Notes under the pieces: generated by a model | What the model was told of the DNA's origin: nothing | What the model saw: only the letters and a program-made list of their open reading frames with translations | The model's database searches: none | NCBI RefSeq assembly: GCF_900101845.1 | Contig: NZ_FNAM01000005.1 | Coordinates: 62,001 to 126,000 of the forward strand | DNA length: 64,000 bases | DNA from: Sporomusa acidovorans | GTDB taxonomy: Bacteria; Bacillota; Negativicutes; Sporomusales; Sporomusaceae | Direction: 5' to 3' | Translations under genes and position numbers: made by a program | In this document: piece by piece, positions 1 through 10,400 of the stretch | Position numbering within the stretch: the stretch's first letter is position 1 | Layout of the letters: each line of letters starts with the position of its first letter

Positions 1-225
1 CGGATTTTGCGTTAAAGAAGTAATGATTAGAATAGTCTGAAGGTTCAATGACAGGCAATACGAAATGGGAGGAGAGATAGTCATATTAATTATCCGGAAA
101 ATATTACTGATAAAATGGGGTGAGACGATAAGAAATTAGCAGTAAGGACAAAAATAAAGAAGCCATTTTTTTAATAAAAAACTAACCTTATTTGTTATAA
201 AACAAAATGCTAAGGAGATAATTAC

Positions 226-1635
226 ATGTCGGAGCTGTCAATAAAAAAGAAAAGTAGTCTTGCAGAGCGTTTCAATAATTCCATTGTAATTTTGTTTTCT
301 ATTTTAGCGTTTATTGCCTTACTATCCTATGTAATTCCTGCGGGAGAATATGATAGGGTTCAAGTTGGCGGACAATTATTAACGAAGGCAGGAAGTTTTC
401 ATACTATTCCATCCTCGCCGATGACGTTTATGGGTTTTTTCCAGGCTGTTCCCCAGGGAATGCAGGCCGCGTCATCCTTATTGTTTATGATACTTCTTAT
501 TGGGGGATCCATCAGGATTTTTGACAGTACGGGTGCTATACGTTCTGCACTTGGAAGTTTGATCAATGTATTTGGCAAGGATAAAGGCGGTTGGATTTTA
601 GCTTCCATTGTCATCTTTTTTGCACTCATTGGTGCTTTTCCCGCCATGTTTGAAGCTACTATTCCCTTTGCGCCCATTTGTGTATCAATAGCACTTGCAT
701 TAGGCTATGACGTCGTAGTTGGTGTGGCGATAGGATTATTGGGAGTTGCTGTTGGCTGGACGGCTGGACCGACTAACCCGTGGACAGTTGGCATCGGCCA
801 TAATATTGCTCAACTTCCGTTATTCTCCGGATTTTCCTACAGGTTATTTGTCCTGATTGTATTAGTAGCTATAACCATTGTGTATATATTACGGTACGGT
901 AACGCAGTAAAAAGTGGCAGAAGAAAAAGCGTTATGGAAGGTATAGACATCTCTGAATTCGATGCTTATAAGTCTTTAGGAGATGACATATTTACCGTAA
1001 GGCATAAACTGATAATACTGACCTTGGCAATAACAATCGGCGTATTACTTTACGGGACATATAACTGGCACTGGCAAATTACAGAAATGTCGGCTATCTA
1101 CATTTTAGGGGGAATTATTGCCGGTCTTATTGGCGGATTCAGTCCAGGTAAAATTGCGGATGAATTTATTGATGGCGGTAAAGCAATATTTATGCCGGCA
1201 ATGGCAGTCGGGCTTGCAAGATCAATCCAGATTATCATGAACAATACCCATATTACCGACACCTTGGTATATTATTTTTCTATCCCTTTGCAGGGGTTGT
1301 CGCCAGCAATTTCTGCGGTGGGCATGTTTATTGTACAATCTCTTCTAACCTTTTTTATTCCGTCGGGAAGTGGACTTGCTATGCTGTCCATGCCAATCAT
1401 GGTTCCTTTATCCGATGTTATTCATTTAAACCGTCAGATTGCTATACTGGCTTTTCAATATGGTGATGGCTTAGCACATCTTTGTTTTCCCACCACCGCA
1501 GTTACGGTGGCATTTATTGCAGTGGGTAAAATTCCCTTCTCAAGATGGCTGAAATTTATAATGCCGTATCTTTATCTGGTATGGGCTTTTGCAGCCATTT
1601 CACTGGTAATTGCAGTGGCTGTAAACTGGTCGTAG
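226..1635 (+). CDS. YfcC family membrane carrier (DcuC superfamily)
   Basis: This is an integral membrane carrier of the YfcC / C4-dicarboxylate anaerobic carrier superfamily, 469 aa with about 12 hydrophobic segments. The glycine- and proline-rich WTAGPTNPWTVGIG block near residue 180 and a PSGSGLAM block near residue 385 resemble the re-entrant substrate loops of this superfamily. The ATG follows AAGGAG at a good distance. Substrates in the family are poorly known (dicarboxylates, short-chain acids or basic amino acids), so none is assigned. It stands alone upstream of the SLH porin with about 100 bases between them, so joint transcription is possible but unproven. The family call is firm; the substrate is unknown. 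Confidence 0.85.
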   Translation: MSELSIKKKSSLAERFNNSIVILFSILAFIALLSYVIPAGEYDRVQVGGQLLTKAGSFHTIPSSPMTFMGFFQAVPQGMQAASSLLFMILLIGGSIRIFDSTGAIRSALGSLINVFGKDKGGWILASIVIFFALIGAFPAMFEATIPFAPICVSIALALGYDVVVGVAIGLLGVAVGWTAGPTNPWTVGIGHNIAQLPLFSGFSYRLFVLIVLVAITIVYILRYGNAVKSGRRKSVMEGIDISEFDAYKSLGDDIFTVRHKLIILTLAITIGVLLYGTYNWHWQITEMSAIYILGGIIAGLIGGFSPGKIADEFIDGGKAIFMPAMAVGLARSIQIIMNNTHITDTLVYYFSIPLQGLSPAISAVGMFIVQSLLTFFIPSGSGLAMLSMPIMVPLSDVIHLNRQIAILAFQYGDGLAHLCFPTTAVTVAFIAVGKIPFSRWLKFIMPYLYLVWAFAAISLVIAVAVNWS

Positions 1636-1740
1636 TGAAGTCTAAGTTCCTTATAAAAATAATGTAAATCGACAATAGGGGATGTAATACAGAGTTGGGG
1701 TTATTTGCACAGTTATTTTACAAAAAGGTGAGGAGAGAAA

Positions 1741-3159
1741 ATGAAAAAGAGTTTCACAATTATGCTTATTACATTGTTAATTATGACCGTAACCGGAACA
1801 GCTTTGGCGATATCTTCCTTTAGTGATGTACCTGAAAATCATTGGGCTTATGATTCGGTAAAAAAATTAGTTAAAGCCGGATTGGTTGAAGGTTATGATG
1901 ATAATACTTTCCGTGGTGACAGGGCGATGAGCCGTTATGAGTTTGCCATTATGATTGATAAGGCAATGCAACGCTATGAAACAGCTGATGATACTAATAA
2001 AAAATTGATTGACGGACTGTCTGCAGAATTTGCTACAGAATTAAATCGTTTAGGATCACGTGTAAGCAAATTGGAAGCAAAAACTAAAATTACTGTTGGT
2101 GGAGACACCAGGATGCGCTATATGGTGGATAATCCTACTGTTAATGGTGCTAAGAAATTGCATGGATCGGATCGATATGATTTTCGTCAGCGAATTAAAT
2201 TTTCAGGTGCTCTGAATGATGACATTTCCTGGACAAGCCGTTTGAGTACAAACTATGGGAATAAATTTGGCAATACCGATTCTTCTCCCGGTTCTACTGT
2301 CTATTTAGACATTATGAACATTACGGCTAAGAATGTTCTTGGTTTGGATAGTATACGAGTCGGTCGGTCAGCACTTGATGTTTTTGGTAATGGATTGATG
2401 GGCAAGCCCATGGCAGTTGATGGAGTTTTAATTAACGATACCTTTGGCAATGTGAAGTTTAGAGGCTGGACAGGTAATATTAAGTCGGATACAAGTCAGG
2501 GGAATGGTTTGGGAGACAGTGGAAACGCCAATCAGTTAACTACTGCGGAAGTAGGATTTAAATTAGCAGATAACTTAAATCTTAGAACCGGTTATTATTG
2601 GGCAGATGTTCCCGGCACCAGTACTGCCAATGGGTCAGGAACTATGAATACCAGTGTTGGTAGTTTTGGCAGTTCAAAAGGTTGGTCGGTTTCTGCCAAT
2701 TACAAGATAGGAAAATACACGCTCTTAGCGGATTATATCAGCACTACACTCAGTGATGCCGTTACTATACCTTCCAATCCTAAGGGATGGTCGGTTCAGT
2801 TTAGCAATAGTCAGGGACCGGCAGTATACTATTCGGCAGTGCCATTGGTTAACCCGGAAAAAGTAGGTTCTGACGCCTGGTCGGTTTCCTATCGTAGTCT
2901 TGATCCCGGTGCTACTCCTTCCGGTGCCGGAGGTTTTGATACTACGGCGGTTGCTTATCCTACTAATCCTTATAACATTTTCACTCATGGCAATGACAAT
3001 GTAAAAGGCTTGTTCTTAGCTTATCAAAAGGTTGTTGCTAAGAATATGATTGCATCATTGGAGTATCAAGATGTTAAGCTTAAAAATAAGAGTTTAACTA
3101 CGCTGTCGTCGGATAGTCTTGATAAGACATACATGATAAAATGTGAATTCTTCTATTAA
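1741..3159 (+). CDS. SLH-domain outer-membrane porin
   Basis: This 472-aa secreted protein has a signal peptide (residues 1-23, cut after a TALA motif), one SLH domain at about 27-75, a short coiled coil at about 85-115, and then a long beta-rich region with alternating hydrophobic residues and Gly/Asn/Ser turns. It ends in the aromatic run CEFFY, as beta-barrel proteins recognised by the BAM complex do. SLH-porins of this build tether the outer membrane to peptidoglycan polyamines in Negativicutes and are a marker of that diderm group. The RBS is GTGAGGAGAG, just before the ATG. The likely role is a general porin and envelope anchor. Confidence 0.9.
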   Translation: MKKSFTIMLITLLIMTVTGTALAISSFSDVPENHWAYDSVKKLVKAGLVEGYDDNTFRGDRAMSRYEFAIMIDKAMQRYETADDTNKKLIDGLSAEFATELNRLGSRVSKLEAKTKITVGGDTRMRYMVDNPTVNGAKKLHGSDRYDFRQRIKFSGALNDDISWTSRLSTNYGNKFGNTDSSPGSTVYLDIMNITAKNVLGLDSIRVGRSALDVFGNGLMGKPMAVDGVLINDTFGNVKFRGWTGNIKSDTSQGNGLGDSGNANQLTTAEVGFKLADNLNLRTGYYWADVPGTSTANGSGTMNTSVGSFGSSKGWSVSANYKIGKYTLLADYISTTLSDAVTIPSNPKGWSVQFSNSQGPAVYYSAVPLVNPEKVGSDAWSVSYRSLDPGATPSGAGGFDTTAVAYPTNPYNIFTHGNDNVKGLFLAYQKVVAKNMIASLEYQDVKLKNKSLTTLSSDSLDKTYMIKCEFFY

Positions 3160-3207
3160 TTTAATTTTATAAGCAACTCTTATAAAAATAGTAGACTTGT
3201 CCCCGCA

Positions 3208-3243
3208 CCGGCAATCCAATCATGTATTTGAATGGATTGCCGG
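3208..3243. repeat. 11-bp perfect hairpin before the molybdenum hydroxylase genes
   Basis: CCGGCAATCCA at 3208 is matched exactly by TGGATTGCCGG ending at 3243, with a 14-base loop. No T-run follows on either strand, so it is a poor intrinsic terminator. It lies between the porin and the hydroxylase operon and could be an operator or an mRNA structure in the leader of the 3284 gene. Confidence 0.5.
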
Positions 3244-3283
3244 GATATCCGGAAAGCACCATTGCCAATAAAGGGGTGAAAAC

Positions 3284-3751
3284 ATGCTGATTAATCTTAC
3301 TGTAAACGGAAAAATGCATACACTTGAGGTTGAACCGCAGGAAAGGCTGCTTGACATGCTGCGGCTGAAACTGAAATTAACAGGTGCGAAAGAAGGCTGC
3401 GGTGAAGGAGAGTGCGGTGCCTGCACGGTTATAATGAACGGGGAGGCCGTCAATTCCTGCATGGTACTGGCGTATCAGGCCAGAAATGCCGAAATCCTGA
3501 CAATTGAGGGCTTGGCGCCTGCCGGCGGACTGGATGTTATCCAGCAAGCCTTCGTTGATAATGGAGCCATCCAGTGTGGGTACTGCACACCAGGCATGAT
3601 TATGAGCACCAAGGCGCTGCTGATGAAAAATACCAAGCCGACGGCAGCGGAAATCAAAGAAGCCCTTGCCGGAAACCTTTGCCGGTGTACCGGTTATATA
3701 AATATTGTCAAGGCGGTTAAGGCTGCCGCTAACGAATTGAATGGAGGCTAA
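3284..3751 (+). CDS. 2Fe-2S subunit of a xanthine dehydrogenase-family molybdenum hydroxylase
   Basis: This 155-aa protein holds two [2Fe-2S] clusters. The plant-ferredoxin-type site uses Cys39, 44, 47 and 59 (CGEGECGACT), and the C-terminal site uses Cys98, 101, 133 and 135 (CGYCTPG and CRCTGY). The length and both motifs match CoxS/XdhC/NdhS small subunits that carry electrons from the molybdenum centre to FAD. The ATG follows AAGGGGTG. The next gene starts 5 bases after the stop, so the three hydroxylase genes form one operon. Confidence 0.95.
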   Translation: MLINLTVNGKMHTLEVEPQERLLDMLRLKLKLTGAKEGCGEGECGACTVIMNGEAVNSCMVLAYQARNAEILTIEGLAPAGGLDVIQQAFVDNGAIQCGYCTPGMIMSTKALLMKNTKPTAAEIKEALAGNLCRCTGYINIVKAVKAAANELNGG

Positions 3752-3756
3752 CCCGG

Positions 3757-4605
3757 ATGGCCGGCTATAAGATTGCAGGTTTTTTGGAGCTCAAAGACGT
3801 TTTACAGGAAGTCAGGCATACTTGTGCTAAAATTGCTTTTATCAGCGGCGGCACTGATTTTATCAATAATAATGAGGGAAAAAATGCGGAATTAGTGATC
3901 GATCTTTCCCAGGTCGCAGATTTAAAATATATCAAGGATTTAGGCACGGAAATTCGAATTGGCGGCGGTACTACATTTGCCTGTCTGGCAGCAAGTCCGG
4001 TGATTAAAGCCAAAGTCAGTGCGCTGGCCCAGGCGGCAGGACGGGTGGGTTCGGTACAAATAAGGAACCGGGCAACCATCGGCGGCAATATTGCAAGCGG
4101 TTCGCCGGCGGGAGACAGTTTGCCGGTGCTTGCCGCCCTGGATGCCAGTATTCAAGTGGACGGCATAAACGGGCCACGCAAACTGTCACTGGCGGAAACT
4201 TTGCTGGGGCTTCAGGAAAAGGAAATCATCACTGAAATCGTGATTCCGACTTCTCCTGAGCGCCGCAGCGCCTTTGTGAAAATCGGCAGCCGGTCACAAG
4301 TGACAATTGCCAAGCTGAGTCTGGCTGCGAGTATTACTTATAACAGCAGTAAAAGGCTGATTGTCGCCGGCAAGGCGGCTATGGGGGCCATTGGTAAAAT
4401 ACCCGTATGCCCGCTTGCCCTGCAGCAATTTTTCAGCCAACGGGTTGTTGATGAATCTTTTGCTGATGATCTAGCACAATTGCTTATCCAAACGGTGGAT
4501 GAGATGATAGCAGGCCGGGCTTCGCATCCCTACAAAAGAAGCGCAGTCAAAGGTCTGGCTTATGATTTGACCGCAGTGCTGTTTGACGTTTGTAAACAGA
4601 ATTAG
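3757..4605 (+). CDS. FAD-binding subunit of a xanthine dehydrogenase-family hydroxylase
   Basis: The 282-aa protein belongs to the CoxM/XdhB FAD subunits. An N-terminal FAD-binding domain includes SGGTDF near residue 31 and the characteristic ATIGGNIASGSPAGD flavin loop near residues 107-121. A CO-dehydrogenase flavoprotein C-terminal domain covers about 175-280. It takes electrons from the 2Fe-2S subunit and passes them to an external acceptor. It sits tightly between the iron-sulfur and molybdenum subunit genes, preceded by GGAGG. Confidence 0.93.
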   Translation: MAGYKIAGFLELKDVLQEVRHTCAKIAFISGGTDFINNNEGKNAELVIDLSQVADLKYIKDLGTEIRIGGGTTFACLAASPVIKAKVSALAQAAGRVGSVQIRNRATIGGNIASGSPAGDSLPVLAALDASIQVDGINGPRKLSLAETLLGLQEKEIITEIVIPTSPERRSAFVKIGSRSQVTIAKLSLAASITYNSSKRLIVAGKAAMGAIGKIPVCPLALQQFFSQRVVDESFADDLAQLLIQTVDEMIAGRASHPYKRSAVKGLAYDLTAVLFDVCKQN

Positions 4606-4625
4606 ACAGGTCAGGAGGTAATAGG

Positions 4626-6905
4626 ATGGACGAAAAACCTGCGCGCAATTTCAAATATGTCGGCAGGTCCATACCCATCGACGACGGCGCAGCCAAGGCC
4701 AGCGGGCAGATCCGCTATACCGGGGACATGGCTGTGGATGGAACGCTGTATGCTCAACTGGTATTCAGTCCGGTCCCGCATGGCCGGATTCGGAGCATTG
4801 ACACGGCAGCGGCTATGGCTGTGCCCGGGGTTGTGAAAATATATACACGCGAGAACTCGACCAGGGTAAAGTATAACGCCCAAATGTGGTTTGCCGGGCA
4901 GAACGCCAGCGAAGACCAGGAGCTTTTTCCCGCTGTCGTACGTTATGTGGGGGATACCGTAGCGGCGGTAGTCGCCGAAACGAAAGAGGCCGCTAATACG
5001 GCGGCAGGTCTGATTAAAGCCGAGTTTGATCCCTTACCTGTTGTTATCGACCCGGAAGCGGCGCTTAGCGGAGAGGTTAAGCTTCATGACAGTGGCAATC
5101 CATTTTTTTCAATGGAAACCGGTTGTGGAGATGTTCAGCCGTTTCTGCATAGTGACGGTAAGAATTTTGTGATTGAAGACCGGGTGGAGACACCCAAAAT
5201 TCATCATGCCGCTATGGAAACCCATGTGTGTATTGCCGTACCGGACCATCGGGGGAGAATGACAGTATACAGCCCCTGCCAGATTGTATATTCGGTGCGC
5301 CTGATTGTAGCCAAGGTATTAGGTGTGCCTTACCATAAAGTTCGCATTATTAAGACTCCCATTGGCGGTTCCTTTGGCGGCAAACAGGAAGTTACGCTGG
5401 AAACCTACTGCGCCTATTTTGCGAAAGATTTGAACAGGCCGGTAAAAATCGAATTTGACCGGTGGGCGAGCATTGTAGCCACCCGGACCAGAACCAAGAC
5501 GATCGGCTATGTAAAAACGGTCGTCACGCCGGAAGGCAGGATTTTGGCACGGGATATTAAACAGATTGTTGACACCGGTGCTTATACGTCCAATGGGCGC
5601 GCTATTTGTTATGCCATGGCCAAAAAATTGTTTAGGCTATACCGCATTCCCAACCAGCATTACCGGGCCGTCGCTGTTCACACCAATACGGCGATAGCGG
5701 GTGCGGCCAGGGGCTATGGCTCGCCCCAGGTGCAGACAATTACGGAAATTAACCTGGATAATGCGGCCAGGCGGTTAAAGATGGACCCGGTTGCGCTTCG
5801 CTTGCAAAACCTGGTGCATCCTTATGATGACGACCCGTCAGGCGGGCCGAATCTGGGAGATGCCAGAATAATAGACTGTGTGCACAAAGGTGCGGAAGCT
5901 TTTGGCTGGCGTCAGAAATGGAACAGGCCCAAGCAGACAGGACGCTGGCGAACCGGTGTGGGGATGGCCTGCGCCACCCATGTTAACGGTTATTACGGTG
6001 CTTACCAGGAATTTGGGACAATGACGATTCGTATGTTGGAAGACGGCAGCATTATGCTTAATGCCGGGCTGCATGATTTGGGCAATGGTACGGTAACCGC
6101 CATGAAGCAGATTGTCGCCGAAGTCCTGGATATTTCGCTGGCTATGATCGAAGCGCCGGAAGCCGATACCGATATCAGTCCGTACGATATCGGCTGTCAG
6201 GCCAGCCGGGTGATTCATGTCTGCGGCGCCAACGCCATGCGGGCGGCCGAAGAACTGCGCGATTTATTTATCAGAGAGGCAGCGAAAATATTTTCCTGCC
6301 GTGAGGATGAGGTAACGCTGGAAAACGGCAGGATTTGGCCTGGCTGCGAACCGGAGAAGGGCGTAAGTTATGGTCAAATGGCGGCCGCCATTCAACAAAA
6401 AAATCAGATTGAGCTTATTCGGACCGTCACCTATCAGTCACCGGCCAATCCCGGTTCTTATGCAGTCAATTTTGTGGAAGTCGCAGTCGACACCTTCACC
6501 GGTTTTGTCAAAGTTACCGATGTCGTAGCGGTACATGATGTCGGTCAGGCAATTAACACGGGGTTTGTCGAGGGGCAGATCCACGGTGGCATACAAATGG
6601 GCTTGGGTATGGCAATTTCCGAAGATCTTGATTACGACGCAAAAACCGGCGTTGCCCGTGGTAGCCGTTTTAGCAAATATCATCTGATTAATGCGCCGGA
6701 TATGCCGCCTGTCAAAGTTATCTTGATTGAAAATGGTGGCGAGTATGGCCCTTATGGCGCTAAAAGTGTGGGTGAGATAGCAACAATCCCGATAACCGCA
6801 GCAACCGTGAATGCCATCAATCACGCACTGGAAACCAATCTGACCGCATTGCCGGTTACTCCCGCGAAGATTATGGCCGCCCTGGCGATGCGGCAGGCTA
6901 ATTAA
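4626..6905 (+). CDS. Molybdopterin-binding catalytic subunit, xanthine dehydrogenase family
   Basis: This 759-aa subunit hydroxylates the substrate at the molybdenum centre. Visible landmarks are the N-terminal aldehyde-oxidase a/b hammerhead domain (about 20-130), GGSFGGKQE near residue 250, GAARGYGSPQ near 358 (the position of the AYXXFR loop of CO dehydrogenase, here different) and GAKSVGE near 711-717, whose Glu717 is the expected catalytic base. The absence of the CO-dehydrogenase active-site Cys loop argues against CoxL; a purine, nicotinate or aldehyde substrate is more likely but cannot be chosen from the sequence. No XdhC-type or MocA-type maturation gene is adjacent, so cofactor insertion must be encoded elsewhere. 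Confidence 0.93.
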   Translation: MDEKPARNFKYVGRSIPIDDGAAKASGQIRYTGDMAVDGTLYAQLVFSPVPHGRIRSIDTAAAMAVPGVVKIYTRENSTRVKYNAQMWFAGQNASEDQELFPAVVRYVGDTVAAVVAETKEAANTAAGLIKAEFDPLPVVIDPEAALSGEVKLHDSGNPFFSMETGCGDVQPFLHSDGKNFVIEDRVETPKIHHAAMETHVCIAVPDHRGRMTVYSPCQIVYSVRLIVAKVLGVPYHKVRIIKTPIGGSFGGKQEVTLETYCAYFAKDLNRPVKIEFDRWASIVATRTRTKTIGYVKTVVTPEGRILARDIKQIVDTGAYTSNGRAICYAMAKKLFRLYRIPNQHYRAVAVHTNTAIAGAARGYGSPQVQTITEINLDNAARRLKMDPVALRLQNLVHPYDDDPSGGPNLGDARIIDCVHKGAEAFGWRQKWNRPKQTGRWRTGVGMACATHVNGYYGAYQEFGTMTIRMLEDGSIMLNAGLHDLGNGTVTAMKQIVAEVLDISLAMIEAPEADTDISPYDIGCQASRVIHVCGANAMRAAEELRDLFIREAAKIFSCREDEVTLENGRIWPGCEPEKGVSYGQMAAAIQQKNQIELIRTVTYQSPANPGSYAVNFVEVAVDTFTGFVKVTDVVAVHDVGQAINTGFVEGQIHGGIQMGLGMAISEDLDYDAKTGVARGSRFSKYHLINAPDMPPVKVILIENGGEYGPYGAKSVGEIATIPITAATVNAINHALETNLTALPVTPAKIMAALAMRQAN

Positions 6906-6910
6906 TAAAA

Positions 6911-6960
6911 AAAGCTGCCCAGGCTATCGCTTTAGCGATAGTTACGGCAGCTTTCTTCTT
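6911..6960 (+). terminator. Intrinsic terminator of the hydroxylase operon
   Basis: AAAGCTGCC (6911-6919) pairs with GGCAGCTTT (6946-6954), with an inner stem GCTATCGC/GCGATAG and a T-rich tail. It starts six bases after the stop of the molybdenum subunit. Confidence 0.8.
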
Positions 6961-7016
6961 GCGCGTAAAACAGATGGAGTTACTATACTAAATGGTTAAT
7001 AATACCAGGCCAGGCG

Positions 7017-7466
7017 ATGTCTGCCAGACTCATAATAACATCGCTCATTGCTCAGACTATGCTTATGCGAAATTATTATATTTACGGAGCACTAGGCTGG
7101 TGCCTGGAGGTCATCTGGACAGGAATGGGGTCGTTGCTGTCCGGTGATCCGCGGTTGACAGCCACAACGTATTTATGGATGTTTCCCATATACGGGTTAG
7201 CCGTCTTCTTTGAGCCTGTTCATGACCGGATTCGTCCCTGGCCTACGTTGATACGGGGGCTTTTCTGGATGTTTTTGTTTTTTGCCGTCGAATACCTGAC
7301 CGGCTGGTTTTTACGCATTCTTGTCGGAACCAGTCCGTGGGATTATTCGGGTGCGGCTTTTCATGTACAGGGACTGATAAGGCTGGACTATGCCCCGGTT
7401 TGGTTTTTTCTAGGCCTGCTTTACGAAAAACTCCATGATTGGCTGCAGCAAATAGAGGTTCGTTAA
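7017..7466 (+). CDS. Small membrane protein, putative CmpB-type ABC permease family
   Basis: This protein of up to 149 aa has about four transmembrane segments and resembles the family called putative ABC-transporter type IV / CmpB, including a WCLEVIWTG-like opening and a conserved YAPVWFFLGL-like end. The proposed ATG has no clear RBS; the in-frame ATG at 7065 (MRNYYIYG) is an alternative start close to the family's usual N-terminus. Function is unknown in the family. It converges on the large minus-strand gene that ends 9 bases after it. Confidence 0.65.
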   Translation: MSARLIITSLIAQTMLMRNYYIYGALGWCLEVIWTGMGSLLSGDPRLTATTYLWMFPIYGLAVFFEPVHDRIRPWPTLIRGLFWMFLFFAVEYLTGWFLRILVGTSPWDYSGAAFHVQGLIRLDYAPVWFFLGLLYEKLHDWLQQIEVR

Positions 7467-7475
7467 ATATAAGTG

Positions 7476-10400
7476 TCAAATAATCCGGCGCCCTTCTGCC
7501 GACTCGGCACCGGTTTCCAGTCGCAATTGTTCTTTCGCTACGGCCAGCATGAGCTTAATGCGGTTTAGCTGATTGACTTCGCTGGCTCCCGGGTCATAAT
7601 CGATTGGTACAATGTTGGCGTCGGGATAGTGCCCGCGCAGTTCTTTGATCATTCCTTTGCCTGTAATCTGGTTAGGCAGGCAGGCAAAAGGCTGTAAGCA
7701 AACAATATTGTTTATGCCGCTGGTAATCATTTCCACCATCTTGCCCGTCAACAGCCAGCCTTCGCCGGCTAGGTTTCCAAGTGACAAATGCTTTGACGCC
7801 TTGCGGGCAGTTTCGTCGATTGAGGACGGCGGCTGAAAGCGCCTGCTTGACTGAAGCGCTTTTCGCATACTGCCCTGATACCACTCGATGGCCTTTATGA
7901 ATAATTCTCCGGCAATCATGCTGCTGAATTTTCCGGATAGCAGCTTGTATTGTACCTTGCGGTCATACGCACAATACAAGAAGAAATCCAAGAGGTCGGG
8001 TACCACAGCTTCGGCACCCTCGTTTTCGAGCAATTCTACAAGATGGTTGTTCGCAAACGGATGATAGTTCACAAAGATTTCGCCGACGATCCCCACTCTG
8101 GGCTTCTTGTTCTGAACGATTTCCAAACTGTCAAAATCCCTGACAATACCGTAAATATTTTCCCTAAAAGCTTTTTTACCGCCGGCCTGCAAAGCGGTTT
8201 CGCACCGCCCGGCCCAATACTCATACAGTTGATTAGCCGCTCCGGGTATTTTTTCATAGGGGCGTACCTGGTGTAAGACCCGCATAAGTAAATCACCGTA
8301 AACCGCTCCCATGATCAGCTTATCCAAAACGGAAAATGAAAGGGAAAAGCCCGGGGATTTTTCGACACCGGCCGATAGGGAGATCACCGGCACCTGCGGC
8401 AGGCCGGCATCTTCCAGGGCTTTGCGGAGCAACGCAATATAATTGGTGGCCCGGCAGCAGCCGCCGGTTTGCGCCAGTATCAGCGATGTGTTATTGATGT
8501 CGTATTTTCCCGATTTTAAGGCTGCGATTAACTGGCCGATTACCATAATCGCCGGATAACAAGCGTCATTATGGACATATTTTAAGCCTTCGTCAATTGC
8601 CGTTTTATCGATAGACCGCAATACTTCGAGGTGATAGGGAGTACAGCTCATGCCGGCTTCTAAAAATCGAAAATGGATCGGCGACATCTGGGGCGCCAGA
8701 ATGACATGTTCTTTTTTCATTTTGCGGGAAAAAACCGCATGACCGTGTATGGGGGACAAGGGCCGCCGGCCGGACGGCTTTTTTTTATGCCGTTCATTGA
8801 GTGCCGCAATCAATGATCTGATGCGGATTCTCGCCGCACCCAGATTATTGACCTCGTCAAGTTTTATTACTGTATGAATCTTATTACCGGTTGCGAGAAT
8901 TTCTTTTACCTGGTCGATGATAACCGCATCCAGGCCGCAGCCGAAGGAATTGAGCTGAATCAATTCCAGGTTCGGCTGCCGGGCCACAAAGGCTGCGGCA
9001 TTATAGAGACGGGAATGATACACCCATTGATCGACAACCCGCAGCGGCCTTTCCGCTTGGGCCAAATGGCTTACTGCGTCTTCCGACAAGACTGCCAGCC
9101 CATAGGACTGAATCAATTCGGCGACACCGTGATTGATTTCCGGGTCGATATGGTAGGGCCTGCCGGCCAGCACCACTCCCCGCATAAGTTGCTTTTGCAT
9201 GTTTTCCAGCACGTTTTCGGCTTCGTGCTGAATATCCATTTTATACTTGGCAAGTTCGGCATAAGCTTTTTTTACTGCCGCCGCCACTTCCCGCCTGGAC
9301 AGATTTTCGGCGGCAAGCTCTTGCTTTAACCGCTCAACCAGGCGTTTCGAGTCATTCAAAGGCAAAAAGGGATGCCAGAACATAACTTCGCCACTGCGGA
9401 CAATATCCATATTGGCGTTAATATTTTCCGGATAAGATGTGACAATGGGGCAGTTGTAGTGGTTGTCCGCCTGGAGATTCTCTTTGATATTGAAGGGAAT
9501 GCAGGGGTAGAATATTTTTTTGATGCCCTTAGCCACCAAGTCGGCTATATGCCCATGAACAAGCTTTGCCGGATAACATACTGAATCCGAAGGGATTGTT
9601 TCCATGCCGCGTTCATATAGTTTCCTGGATGAGCGGCCTGACAGTACGACCCTGTAGCCCAGCTCGGTAAAAAAGGTGAACCAGAACGGATAATCCTCAT
9701 ACATATTGAGAACCCGCGGTATGCCGATAATTCCCCGGACTGCTTGCGTTTCCGCCAGCGGCAGATATTGAAATAGCCGTTTGTATTTATACTCATAAAA
9801 ATTAGGAATATCATCCCGGGACTTTTCTTTGCCTGTTCCCCGCTCGCAGCGGTTGCCGGCGTGATAAGATTGGCCATTGGAAAAGTGCGTGGTGGTGATC
9901 AGGCATTTGTTGCCGCAAAATTCACAGCGATGATTAGACGTCTTGGCTGTAAAGACTTGTAGTTCCTCGGCACCAAGCAGTGTGGAACGGTATCCGCTCT
10001 CGTAACGCTCCTTGGCAAGCAAGGCTGCCCCGTAGGCGCCCATAATGCCGGCGATATCCGGCCGGACAACCTCGCGGCCAATTGTTTTTTCAAAGGCGCG
10101 GAGAACGGCGTCATTATAAAAGGTGCCGCCCTGGACAACGATTTTCTCACCTAAATCGGCCGGACTCTTAATCCTGATTACTTTGTATAAAGCATTGCGA
10201 ACAATCGAAAGCGAAATACCGGCCGCGATGTCACTAATATCGACCCCATCCTTATGGGCCTGCTTTACTTTGGAATTCATAAATACCGTGCAGCGGGTGC
10301 CAAGGTCCACCGGGTGACGGGATTTGAGTCCGAGTGACGTAAATTCCCGGATATTCATGCCAAGCGACTGGGCAAAATTTTCAATAAACGAACCGCAACC

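Noticed and set aside
1..225. Possible gene at the left edge
   Set aside because: No frame with an RBS or sensible composition; only an AT-rich leader with AAGGAG before the 226 gene is supported.
5838..6218. 126-aa minus frame in the molybdenum subunit gene
   Set aside because: It is antisense to a conserved coding region; the sequence looks like back-translated residues and has no RBS.
8874..9329. 151-aa + strand frame opposite the activase-like gene
   Set aside because: It is a shadow of the GC-rich conserved minus-strand gene, without an RBS.
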